Shown: positions 17,403 through 25,425 of the stretch, in pieces | Layout of the letters: each line of letters starts with the position of its first letter | How positions within the stretch are numbered: the first letter of the stretch is position 1 | NCBI GenBank assembly: GCA_029251165.1 | Contig: JAQXDW010000119.1 | Location: 1-40,335 of the forward strand | Reading direction: 5' to 3' | Length of the DNA: 40,335 nucleotides | Source of the DNA: Myxococcota bacterium | Lineage (GTDB): Bacteria; Myxococcota_A; UBA796 | The notes under the pieces: generated by a model | Seen by the model: the letters and a program-made list of their open reading frames with translations, nothing else | Told to the model about the DNA's origin: nothing | The model's database searches: none | Translations under genes and position numbers: made by a program

Positions 17403-17592
17403 GGCCTCGGCCTATCCCAGCCCTGCGTCCTCACCCACCGGCCCTGGAGAGCGCCGCTTCTGAACGGTGCAGGTCGGCAGGGCGCGCCCGCTTGTGATCG
17501 GCAGCCGGCAGCAGGAGGAGCCGGGCGGTGATCTGGAGGGCGTCTCGGGACGAGAGCGTGTGGGACAAAGGAGAGAGACGGTAGGCGAGGCG

Positions 17593-18906
17593 CTACCGAC
17601 GCAGGAAGGCGGCGGAGTGCTTCAGGTCAAAGCGATCCGCCACAGAAGCCGGCGCGGGCCGTGGGCCCAGGATGAGCTTGAGCGAAGGATGATCGGCCAG
17701 CTTGCGGATGTCGATGTGGCTGGCGACCTCGACCCGCTCCAGGGCTGGCAGCGCCATCACCACCTCGACCAGGTGTGCCTCGTCCTTGACCCCTTGCAGG
17801 CTCGCGCAGCGCAGCATCGGCAGCCCTCGCAGCGCAGAGATCTCCGTGATCGTGCGGCCGGCGAGGTTGATCTGGCGCAGCGCTGTGAGCGATGAGATGG
17901 CGTCTGGTACCCGCCTGAGGGCCTCCTGCTGCGAGAGGTCGAGGTACTGGAGACTGGAGAGCCCCGCCAGCGCGCTGAAGTCGGTGTCGTCGTGCAGGGT
18001 CCGGGCAAAGCTGAGGTCGAGCGCCTCAAGAGCGGCGAGATCTCCGAGGTGATCCGGGAGAGCGTCGGCGCTGTAGAACTGAAGCGACAGCGCCTTGAGG
18101 CGGGTCGCGCGGGAGAACATGCCCGGAGCGAGCCCATCGAGGCTGTAGAGGTCGAGCTGCTCGATGTGATCCAGCGGCGGCAGCGCGCCGAAGCTCAGGT
18201 CAGCGCTGGCGAGCCCCAGGGCGCTCAGGTTCGGAAGCGACTCGATGAGCGTGACCACCGCTGGAACGGTCCACGAACGGATGCTGCTCTTGAGGTCGAG
18301 CGTCGTGAGGTTCGTCAGGGTGGCAGCAACCGGAGCCGCATCGTCCAGATCGAGGGACGCCAGCGTGAGGTGTCGGAGACTCGCGAGCTGCTGGAGGGGA
18401 GTGTAGTCCTTCAGCTTGATGGTGTTGCTGAACACAATGTGCGACAGCTTCGACAGGCGCGTGAGGATGCTGATGTCGGTCAGGTTGTGGAGGTTGATCA
18501 GCAGCAGCGCCTCCAGCTCCGTCGCCAGCCCCAGGTTCTTGTGCAGCCTCTTGAACTTGCGGGTCAGGCTCAGCTCCAGGACCCGCAGGCGCTCCAGGGC
18601 AACGATCTCCTTGGGCAGCACCGTGGTCTTCTCATCGGTGAAGCTGATGCGCTGGAGGCTGGGCAGGCCCTCCAGCCGATCGAGCGTCGTCCGAGTGATG
18701 CGGTCGAGGGTGACGACGCCAGCGCGGCTCTCCTCAGAGATCGCCTCGAGGTCGGCCCCGATGCTCTCCGCGAGAAGATCGTCGACAGAGCAGTCGTCGG
18801 CATCCGCCAGGACTCCGCTGGGAAGGCTCGGGCTCGCCTGCAGCTGTGCGAAGGTCTCGGGGTAGTCGTGAAACAGGTCTTGTCGAAGAACACTTGAAAA
18901 GCGCAT
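17593..18906 (-). CDS. Leucine-rich repeat protein, large
   Basis: The protein has 437 residues. It has an N-terminal acidic helical region (to about residue 75) and then some 13-15 leucine-rich repeats (for example SLQRISFTDEKTTVLPKEI, ALEALDLSFARTLHDDTDFS, LTALRQINLAGRTITEIS), ending in a capping segment. No signal peptide. I place the start at ATG 18906 because AGGAG sits five bases upstream. A GTG at 18954 would overlap the stop of the upstream glycosidase gene (GTGA) but has no ribosome binding site. The glycosidase gene lies immediately upstream in the same direction, so the two are probably one transcript. The kinase gene follows 190 bp downstream. Role: probably protein binding, partner unknown. 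Confidence 0.85.
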   Translation of the reverse strand: MRFSSVLRQDLFHDYPETFAQLQASPSLPSGVLADADDCSVDDLLAESIGADLEAISEESRAGVVTLDRITRTTLDRLEGLPSLQRISFTDEKTTVLPKEIVALERLRVLELSLTRKFKRLHKNLGLATELEALLLINLHNLTDISILTRLSKLSHIVFSNTIKLKDYTPLQQLASLRHLTLASLDLDDAAPVAATLTNLTTLDLKSSIRSWTVPAVVTLIESLPNLSALGLASADLSFGALPPLDHIEQLDLYSLDGLAPGMFSRATRLKALSLQFYSADALPDHLGDLAALEALDLSFARTLHDDTDFSALAGLSSLQYLDLSQQEALRRVPDAISSLTALRQINLAGRTITEISALRGLPMLRCASLQGVKDEAHLVEVVMALPALERVEVASHIDIRKLADHPSLKLILGPRPAPASVADRFDLKHSAAFLRR

Positions 18907-18950
18907 AAAAGCTCCTGCTTGGGCCGCGTCTGCTGCAGTCGACGCCTCGC

Positions 18951-21212
18951 TCACTGCAAGAACAGCAGCTTCAGCTCGGCGATGTTGACATCATTCGAGG
19001 GCTCACCTCCCCCTCCTCGACCGCCGACGTAGGCCGTGTAGTGGGCGAAGTAGCTCATGTTGATGCCGTCTCGGATGGTGACCGTGGCGGACTGACCGGC
19101 GGTCAGGGAGACTGGCAGGAAGCTGCTGTCGGCCCAGAGCGCCCAGTCTCCCAGGTGCGGCATCGTGATCGGCCCTTCCGCCACCACCGCGCCGTCGACC
19201 ACAACCTCCACCCACTTCACCGCTGCGGTGATCCCGGTGTCGGTGCCGCCGGCGCCGTTGCCGTAGACGAGCTGAACCAGGTGCTCGCCGGTATGGAGCG
19301 GGGTGAGGGTGGCGGTCAGGGTGTGCTCTGGCGCGCCCCAATTGCCGTAGTGATCGCGACCGTGATCGGTGGAGTAGGCTCCGCCGCTGGCGGTGAAGTC
19401 CGGCGCGTATGCTGACTGGATGCGCACGGAGTCATCCCCCCACCAGCACTGCGGTGAGGAAGGCTGGCCGGGGTGAATCAGACGAGCGACCACGGTGTAG
19501 CAGGCGGTGGTCGCGGTCGTGTCGGTCCAGGGAGAGGTCGCGGAGGCGGCGGCCAGCACACCGTCGCGGTAGACGTCGAAGGTTGCGCCATGCTCTCCGG
19601 CGAAGGTGAGGATCACGGTGTCGCCAGAGCCGGCCAGCGACACCTCAGGGATGGCCGCGCCGTAGAGGTCCTGCCAGTCATCGACCGGCATCGCGGCGAC
19701 GGCACCAGCGGAGAGGGTCTCGGTGCCGATCTCGGCGGTGAAGTCTCCGATCTGGAGGGTCGCGCCCGGCTCCAGCCAGCCTCCGGGCCGGATCGGATCC
19801 GCACGCAGCACGCCGTCCTCGCCGGTCACCCCGAACACCCCATGGGCGATGGCGCCGAGGAAGCCGGCTACGCTCCACAGCTGCCGCCGGGAATTGACCA
19901 CCGGGCCGGAGAACTCGCCGTCGTCACGCCAGTTGGCGCCGGTCTCGAGCTCGAAGTTCTCCATGTGTGACAGGTTCAGCGCAGCCCCCCGCACCAGGGC
20001 ATCGAGCCCAGCATCGAGCACCGCGCCGTTGTCTGCTTTGCGGGCTGCGATGACCGCATAGGCAGTAACAAAAGGCCACACCGACCGGTTGTGGTAGATC
20101 GGCGTGCGCTGCTGCTGGGGCCAGATGACCGGCGGCCCTGCGGGGCCGTGGGGATAGGCGGCGAGGGCCTCAGGATGAGTGTTGAGGTCGAGGACGGCCA
20201 GGGCCGTGGCGAGGAGATCCTGCTGGGCGGGGGCGGGGTCCAGCTCAGTGGTCAGATAGGAGCGATAGGCCGAGCCGCTCCAGAACGCCGCATCGATGGC
20301 GGCAGCGAGATCGTCTGCGCCGTGTGCCTCACCCGTGAGCGTCTCTAAAGCGCGCAGCAGGAAGAGGTGATCGAGGTTGGTGGAGAGCGACTTGCTCATC
20401 GCAATGTGAACGACATCGCCGGCCATCCACTGCGGGTAGGTCTGCTCGCGCCAGTCCAGGAAGCTCGTCTCGCCGCGGTACAGGCCATCGCGGGCGTCGA
20501 AGGCATAGAGGCGATCGAGCGCGGCGGTGTTGACCATCGCCTCGATGGCAGCCGCGCGCAGCTCTGGGTGGTCGACGTAGCGCAGCACCGCCATCGCGCC
20601 GCGCGCCCAGGCAACCCGGTCGGTAGAGACCGGCCAGCTCCCGCCGGTTCCGGTGTCCTGGATGATCTGGAGATCGCCGCCGGACTTCCGCTCCGAGAGC
20701 TTGAACAGCAGCGAATTCGCCGCCCGCTCCGGGTCCAGCCAGCCCAGAGACAGCTCTGTGGCGTAGGCGATGTCCCGAGTCCAGACCCAATTCCACAGCG
20801 CACCAGTCTGGTAGCACTCGCAGTCGACCGCGCCCTCGAAGGCACCGTCGCTGATCTGAGAGACGGCGTTGAGGCGAGCTTCCTCGACGGCGAGGGCGAA
20901 GAGAGCGTCGGTGAGGAGGTTGCCAGAGCGGAGGAGGGGATCGCCGGGCTGCTCGGTGAAGGCGCGCTCAGTGGGCCCGTGGTCGCGCTGGGGGTGGGTG
21001 GTGGTGAGGGTGTAGGTGCGGTGCGCGGCAGCGGTCGCGATGACGGTGACGGTGTCGGTGTCGAAGGTCCAGGAGCCGTTGAGGTCCGCTGAGGGGGCGG
21101 TGTCCGAAGGCGGCGCGGTATCGGCGGGAGCAGCGGAGTCCTGGAGAGAGGTGCCGCTGGACGGCGCAGAGTCGGCAGGGAGGGCAGCGCAGGCGAGGAG
21201 AGAGAGCAGCAC
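18951..21212 (-). CDS. Six-hairpin glycosidase-like lipoprotein with C-terminal carbohydrate-binding region
   Basis: The 753-residue precursor has a lipobox (LSLLAC, Cys8) and a long Ser/Ala/Pro/Asp linker. The catalytic part (about residues 80-480) resembles an (alpha/alpha)6 glucoamylase or MGH1-type fold. WNWVWTRDIAYATEL contains the W-TRD signature, and further aromatic substrate-site stretches are SFLDWREQTYPQWM and YHNRSVWPFVTAYA. The C-terminal 250 residues are beta-rich with a fibronectin-like stretch and a final module (GEHLVQLVYGNGAGG) resembling a carbohydrate-binding domain. It is predicted to cleave glycans at the cell surface. I cannot fix the GH family. Start codon GTG 21212, with GGAG six bases upstream. 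Confidence 0.75.
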   Translation of the reverse strand: MLLSLLACAALPADSAPSSGTSLQDSAAPADTAPPSDTAPSADLNGSWTFDTDTVTVIATAAAHRTYTLTTTHPQRDHGPTERAFTEQPGDPLLRSGNLLTDALFALAVEEARLNAVSQISDGAFEGAVDCECYQTGALWNWVWTRDIAYATELSLGWLDPERAANSLLFKLSERKSGGDLQIIQDTGTGGSWPVSTDRVAWARGAMAVLRYVDHPELRAAAIEAMVNTAALDRLYAFDARDGLYRGETSFLDWREQTYPQWMAGDVVHIAMSKSLSTNLDHLFLLRALETLTGEAHGADDLAAAIDAAFWSGSAYRSYLTTELDPAPAQQDLLATALAVLDLNTHPEALAAYPHGPAGPPVIWPQQQRTPIYHNRSVWPFVTAYAVIAARKADNGAVLDAGLDALVRGAALNLSHMENFELETGANWRDDGEFSGPVVNSRRQLWSVAGFLGAIAHGVFGVTGEDGVLRADPIRPGGWLEPGATLQIGDFTAEIGTETLSAGAVAAMPVDDWQDLYGAAIPEVSLAGSGDTVILTFAGEHGATFDVYRDGVLAAASATSPWTDTTATTACYTVVARLIHPGQPSSPQCWWGDDSVRIQSAYAPDFTASGGAYSTDHGRDHYGNWGAPEHTLTATLTPLHTGEHLVQLVYGNGAGGTDTGITAAVKWVEVVVDGAVVAEGPITMPHLGDWALWADSSFLPVSLTAGQSATVTIRDGINMSYFAHYTAYVGGRGGGGEPSNDVNIAELKLLFLQ

Positions 21213-21589
21213 GTGAGACTCCGTGACTCCAGTATGAGTGACGAGAATAACATGACCACGGCGGCTCCCGATTCACTCCCGACGGCATGACCTGGGCGCA
21301 GCACCGGCATCCGACAGCGGTGAAGGAGATGGTGCGCTCCGAGTCACTCAACACGCTGCTGAGAGGGTCCTCAGGCAGATCCCGACTCAAGCCAAACAAC
21401 GCATGTGGGAACAATAATATGGTTCAGTCTTCGCTGTCATCGAGTGACGAAGGAGAGAGCATAAGAGGCAACAACGACCCAGGCGGACGAGGTCTCGATA
21501 AGACCGGCAAAGATCATGAATCCATCACCATCGACATCATGCCTGCTCATGTAATGCCCTGATCGACTCAGATCGGATTAGAGGCCGTC
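21213..21589. other. Intergenic region between divergent glycosidase and ArsS genes
   Basis: This 377-bp stretch is AT-richer than its surroundings and probably holds promoters for both directions. A 91-codon plus-strand frame (21287-21562) has no ribosome binding site and no recognisable composition, and I do not call it. A good ribosome binding site (GAGG, five bases before ATG 21590) belongs to the radical SAM gene. No terminator or riboswitch was recognised. Confidence 0.5.
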
Positions 21590-22573
21590 ATGGCTCTAGC
21601 ACACCTCAGCCGGGTTCCATCCTTCGCACAGCGCATCGCCGCAGAGCGCATTGATCTCTCCCGCCATCCCATCGACACCCTCCAGGTCAACATCGGTCGG
21701 CGCTGCAACCAGGCCTGCCGGCACTGCCACGTCGAGGCATCTCCGCTGCGCATGGAGAACATGGACTTTCGGACCATCGACCGACTGCTGACCCTGCTGT
21801 CAGATGCGCCAGCCATTCACACCGTCGACATTACCGGCGGGGCGCCAGAGCTAAACCCCAACTTTCGACGCTTTGTAAGCTCAATTCGAAGCATGGGTAA
21901 GACGGTGATCGACCGCTGTAATCTCACGGTGCTGTTCGAGCGCGGCCAGCAGGACACCGCTGCATTCCTCGCCCACAACCAGGTCCAGATCATCGCCTCC
22001 CTGCCCTGCTACACCAGCGGCAATGTCGACAAGCAGCGCGGAGGCGGGGTGTTCGATGCCAGCGTAAAGGCGCTGAAGGCGCTCAACGCCCTGGGCTATG
22101 GGATGCCGGACACTGGCCTGTCCCTCAACCTCGTCTACAACCCAGTCGGCCCCTCGCTGCCTCCTGCTCAGGCGGCATTAGAGGCAGACTATCGCCGTGA
22201 GCTTCGAGAGAAGCTGGGCATCGAATTCTCCGCGCTGTTCACCATCACCAACATGCCGATCAAGCGCTTCCTCGATGACCTCAACCGTCAGGGCCGACTC
22301 GATGAGTACATGGCGCTGCTGGTCTCGAAGTTCAACCCTGCTGCGGCCGCCGGGGTGATGTGCCGCAGCCTGGTGTCCATCGGCTGGGACGGAACAATCT
22401 ACGACTGCGACTTCAACCAGATGTTGGAGATCCCAGCTGGCGGCTCCTCACGAAACATCTGGGACATCAAGGCACTGACAGACCTGCAAGAAACGTCGAT
22501 AGCACTGGACAACCACTGCTATGGCTGCACTGCAGGGGCGGGAAGCTCATGCGGAGGGGCTCTTGCGGGCTGA
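21590..22573 (+). CDS. arsS: ArsS-type radical SAM protein (DUF3641 family)
   Basis: The protein has 327 residues. The radical SAM cluster is C39-x3-C43-x2-C46 (GRRCNQACRHC). TGGAPELNP is the SAM-contacting loop. The C-terminal signature NHCYGCTAGAGSSCGGA is characteristic of the radical SAM/Cys-rich family that includes arsenosugar-biosynthesis ArsS, in which some members carry selenocysteine in the terminal Cys region. Here the positions are ordinary Cys codons. ArsS normally acts with an arsenic methyltransferase, adding a deoxyadenosyl group to dimethylarsenite. No ArsM-like gene is next to it, and the methyltransferase at 29180-29899 lacks recognisable arsenic-binding Cys motifs. The symbol reflects family similarity. 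The substrate is unproven. Confidence 0.85.
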   Translation: MALAHLSRVPSFAQRIAAERIDLSRHPIDTLQVNIGRRCNQACRHCHVEASPLRMENMDFRTIDRLLTLLSDAPAIHTVDITGGAPELNPNFRRFVSSIRSMGKTVIDRCNLTVLFERGQQDTAAFLAHNQVQIIASLPCYTSGNVDKQRGGGVFDASVKALKALNALGYGMPDTGLSLNLVYNPVGPSLPPAQAALEADYRRELREKLGIEFSALFTITNMPIKRFLDDLNRQGRLDEYMALLVSKFNPAAAAGVMCRSLVSIGWDGTIYDCDFNQMLEIPAGGSSRNIWDIKALTDLQETSIALDNHCYGCTAGAGSSCGGALAG

Positions 22574-22593
22574 TCTGAGTTTGATCCAAATAC

Positions 22594-22626
22594 GTAAAAA
22601 AGCCAACGGATTTTTACACTCCGTTG
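22594..22626 (+). promoter_or_regulatory. Two mutually exclusive hairpins in the leader of the 22707 gene
   Basis: GTAAAAA (22594-22600) pairs with TTTTTAC (22611-22617), and CAACGGA (22604-22610) pairs with TCCGTTG (22620-22626). Each stem would occupy the other's loop or partner, so only one can form. This is the pattern of an attenuator-like switch or a bistable leader. It is also compatible with a decayed terminator for the upstream ArsS gene. The region 22574-22706 is AT-rich and may contain the promoter, and TTGTCA at 22624-22629 is a weak -35 candidate. Confidence 0.45.
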
Positions 22627-22706
22627 TCAATATCTGGTGTATTCTGTTAAGGAGTAGAACTTGCCATCCGCAAAGTCTAGCTAAGCCCGCGACCCATGGA
22701 GAAGTC

Positions 22707-23279
22707 ATGATCGCCCTCGCCCAGTCTGTCACTGACTGGGGCGGCGTAGGTACTGCCTCAGTTACCTTGGCGCCGCCAATACAGGAGCCGCAGACCGCGG
22801 GTCCGAAAATCTCGGTGTCAGAGACCTCAACGTCAGAGACCGCAGTGTCTCCCGTTCGTCAGGTATCTGATGCTGTCAGCTTCACCCAACAAGCTCGAGT
22901 CCTGATGAAAGGGACTTCCTCGGAAGACGGCACCAGCGGTGTAGAAGAAGAGGAAGAGAACAGCTTCTTGCTCGCAGAGGCCGAGTCCTCAGCGGAGGAA
23001 GAAATTGACTTCGAGCCCTCAATCTCCACCCCGGGCCGGGCCGTCGAGTCCATGGTGGTCTCCCGGCTTCGGGAGCAGGACAGCATGGTCCGAGAGGGAG
23101 GACAGGTTCCTGCGGGTGCCTGGCTGCAGCTTGGCCCCGACGATCGCTGGTACGCCGTCGGAGGGCTCGTCCGAGAGAGCCGGACCGATCTCGGTCCGTC
23201 TGCACACGAGCTGTCCGACAACTTCTCAGTCCGCGCTCGCTTCGCAGCGAAGTTCGAGGACGTCGGCCAGCTTGAGTAG
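22707..23279 (+). CDS. Acidic protein of unknown function
   Basis: This 190-residue protein has no signal peptide or membrane segment. The N-terminal half is Ser/Thr/Pro-rich and probably disordered (SETSTSETAVSPVRQV), followed by a run EEEEENSF and further acidic stretches near residues 75-105. The C-terminal part (about 120-190) looks folded (VPAGAWLQLGPDDRWYAVGG, then a helical tail). I do not recognise a family. GGAG lies about six bases upstream of ATG 22707. Its stop codon lies within a 15-bp direct repeat. The leader hairpins upstream suggest regulated expression. It lies 133 bp after the ArsS-type gene and may share its transcript. Confidence 0.65.
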   Translation: MIALAQSVTDWGGVGTASVTLAPPIQEPQTAGPKISVSETSTSETAVSPVRQVSDAVSFTQQARVLMKGTSSEDGTSGVEEEEENSFLLAEAESSAEEEIDFEPSISTPGRAVESMVVSRLREQDSMVREGGQVPAGAWLQLGPDDRWYAVGGLVRESRTDLGPSAHELSDNFSVRARFAAKFEDVGQLE

Positions 23280-23303
23280 CTGCCGCGCTGAGTAGCTGCC
23301 GCG
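23273..23303. repeat. 15-bp direct repeat spanning the stop codon of the acidic-protein gene
   Basis: TGAGTAGCTGCCGCG occurs at 23273-23287 and again at 23289-23303 (period 16). The first copy contains the TAG stop of the preceding gene. This looks like a local duplication, and it creates a second stop close by. It may be random slippage. Confidence 0.8.
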
Positions 23304-23399
23304 TCGAGGCCCCCTGGGGACCTCCGCAAAGCCGAGCCACCGGACCTGGTAAGAGGTCGATGGCATCATCTCAGCGCGCTGAGGCTATCACCCGGCGCA

Positions 23400-25283
23400 T
23401 CAACTCCCCGTGAACATGAACGGGTAGGAGACGACGACGATGCCGTTTCCCTTGGGCTCGGGGAACTGCAGCTTCATGAACCGCCCGGTCAGGCAGCCCT
23501 CGACCGCGCTGCTGTCCATGCTTGACCGCTTGATGATCGCCCGGCTGACCGATCCGTCTCCGGCGATGACAAACTTCACCGTGATCTTCCCAGAGAGGGA
23601 GGAATCCTTGTTCAGCTCGCGCTGGTAGCAGTAGCGGAACTGGTTCATGTGCCGCTTGATGACGCCGTCGATGAGCGCGCTGTCCAGAGCACCGATGATG
23701 ATCGGCTCGCCGCCGATGCCGACAATGTCTCCCTCAGGGCGCGGACCAGCGGAGGGCCCCTGGCCGTAGTCGGCGTCACCGCCGCCCCGACCGCGCGTGC
23801 CGAGGCCGCCGAGAGAGTCTGTCGTCCCGCCGCCACCGAAGCTGCTGCCGCGAGAGCCGAGTCCGTGGGTGCCGCGCTGATCACCCGCCGCGCCGATCAG
23901 CGCGCCGATGCCGCCGATGAGGTCCGAGTTGAGCGCAGTGGTTCCGAACACACCAGCCATGGCGTTGTCGTCAGCCATCACACCAAGCACGCCAGCGTTC
24001 TCAGCAATCTCACGGTTGGCCGTCTGCTTCTGCATCTCGGACTTGCTGCCCTTGGCGACCTCCATCTTGGAGTCCCGCTTGCCGATCTTGCCCTCAGCAC
24101 CCTTCGCCGCCGCACCCTCGTCGAGAGGATCGGGCTCGTCCTGGGCGTGGGCCGTCGGCGGGAGCTCGGGCTCGGGCTCGGGTGCTGTGAGGATGACGGA
24201 GGCAAACCGATCGGGGATCGCGATGATGTCTGCATCAGAAGGAACCGGAGCGCTGTAGACGAGGGTAGAGACCGTGGCAAACAAGAAGCCCATGAACGCC
24301 ATGACGCCGAGGAACGGGTAGTCCACACTGTCGCTCCGGCGGGCGACGACGCGTCGTCCCGGCCAGGTGAGCTGGCTGAAGAAGATGACATCGCCAGTGT
24401 CCATCAAGATCTGGGCATCCTCGGGGACCGGAATGCGGTAGATCTCGCCGCCGATGGCGGTCGCCTTCCCCGAGGCGATGAGCTCGGTCAGGGTCCAGCG
24501 CTTCTCCCCGACATCCACAAAGCCCTGCCACTTTGACGAGAACCGGCAGACCCACTCATCCCCTTCCCAGACGAACAGCGCAAAGTTGTCGTGGGGCAGG
24601 CCCTCCGGGGGCGCGTAGAAGTCGCTGCGACACTCCTCAGCGGCCTCAGAGAGCGTCGGAGCCAGGGCCCAGGCAAGCTTCGCAAAGTGCGGAGGCACCC
24701 AGGCAACCGGACGACCGAGGATGCGCCAGCGGTGGCCGACAGCGGCTCCAGTGGTCACCGGACAGGCACCGGCAGGGTAGTGCTTGATGTCCACGATGGT
24801 GTCTCCCCAGACCTCCGCGACCTCCAGGACCTTGCCGCGGCTGCGATCGATCCCGGCATCCCCACGAGCGGATCCCCAGCGCATCAGCATCGCCAGCGCG
24901 TCATCGCCCTCAGTGTCAGAGACCGCCTCAATGGGCTGCCTGGGCGCGACGCTGCGTGGCTCGGTGCGCACATCATCGAGGGTCGATGAGAACGCCAGCG
25001 CGATGCCACCCAGCGTGAGCACATCGCCGCTCCGCAGGACTGCAGAGCGAACGGGAGCGCCGTTGACCTGACAGCTCGAACCGAGCGCAATGAGCCGGGC
25101 GGTGCGATCCGCTCCGATGGTGATGACCGCATGCATGTCAGACATGCCGCTGCCGACCACCCGCATCATCGCGTCGGGGCCGCTGCCGATGCTGATGCTC
25201 TCGGCGTCAAAGCTGCGCGAGAACAGACGCTCGTTAACGTTGAATACATCCAGACGCACTACGCCCCTCATAGCCTTACCCAT
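23400..25283 (-). CDS. FHA-domain/TonB-type envelope protein, GltG-like
   Basis: The protein has 627 residues. The N-terminal FHA domain (about 10-98) contains SISIGSGPD, GMSDMHAVI (Ser and His of the phosphothreonine pocket) and QVNGAPV. A second cytoplasmic module (about 150-310) leads to one membrane helix near residue 325 (YPFLGVMAFMGFLFATVSTL). The periplasmic part has a charged and Gly-rich linker and a C-terminal domain (about 540-627, MNQFRYCYQRELNKDSSLSG onward) like the AgmX/PglI C-terminal TonB-type family. This order matches GltG of Myxococcus adventurous gliding motility. AAGGAG lies five bases before ATG 25283, and a sigma-E-like promoter lies upstream. The GltG assignment is by architecture, and the rest of the gliding cluster is not in this window. 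Confidence 0.85.
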   Translation of the reverse strand: MGKAMRGVVRLDVFNVNERLFSRSFDAESISIGSGPDAMMRVVGSGMSDMHAVITIGADRTARLIALGSSCQVNGAPVRSAVLRSGDVLTLGGIALAFSSTLDDVRTEPRSVAPRQPIEAVSDTEGDDALAMLMRWGSARGDAGIDRSRGKVLEVAEVWGDTIVDIKHYPAGACPVTTGAAVGHRWRILGRPVAWVPPHFAKLAWALAPTLSEAAEECRSDFYAPPEGLPHDNFALFVWEGDEWVCRFSSKWQGFVDVGEKRWTLTELIASGKATAIGGEIYRIPVPEDAQILMDTGDVIFFSQLTWPGRRVVARRSDSVDYPFLGVMAFMGFLFATVSTLVYSAPVPSDADIIAIPDRFASVILTAPEPEPELPPTAHAQDEPDPLDEGAAAKGAEGKIGKRDSKMEVAKGSKSEMQKQTANREIAENAGVLGVMADDNAMAGVFGTTALNSDLIGGIGALIGAAGDQRGTHGLGSRGSSFGGGGTTDSLGGLGTRGRGGGDADYGQGPSAGPRPEGDIVGIGGEPIIIGALDSALIDGVIKRHMNQFRYCYQRELNKDSSLSGKITVKFVIAGDGSVSRAIIKRSSMDSSAVEGCLTGRFMKLQFPEPKGNGIVVVSYPFMFTGS

Positions 25284-25355
25284 GATCGCTCCTTGACGTA
25301 ACGATACGCCTCTGTACCTGGTCGTCGAGAGGGTGAACTGCCCCCGCTCAGGTAT

Positions 25356-25384
25356 TACAGACTATGACTTGAGTGCGTGGTTCC
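25356..25384 (-). promoter_or_regulatory. ECF (sigma-E)-like promoter for the GltG-like gene
   Basis: On the minus strand, GGAACC (25384-25379) and TCTGTA (25361-25356) are separated by 17 bases. This closely matches GGAACTT-N16-TCTGA of the envelope-stress sigma factor class (counted from GGAACCA, the spacer is 16). The -10 element lies 73 bp before ATG 25283. An envelope-stress control would suit this envelope-spanning product. This is a visual match with no other evidence. Confidence 0.4.
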
Positions 25385-25425
25385 AGCGGTGAATGCGTCT
25401 TTACAAATACCAGACAGGCGCACCC

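Noticed and set aside
21287..21562. 91-codon frame before the ArsS-type gene as a possible precursor peptide
   Set aside because: It has no ribosome binding site and no leader/core pattern, and ArsS-type proteins are not known to act on ribosomal peptides.
22558..22580. TGA at the ArsS end as a selenocysteine codon
   Set aside because: The family signature is complete with ordinary Cys codons before the TGA and read-through ends shortly after with no motif.
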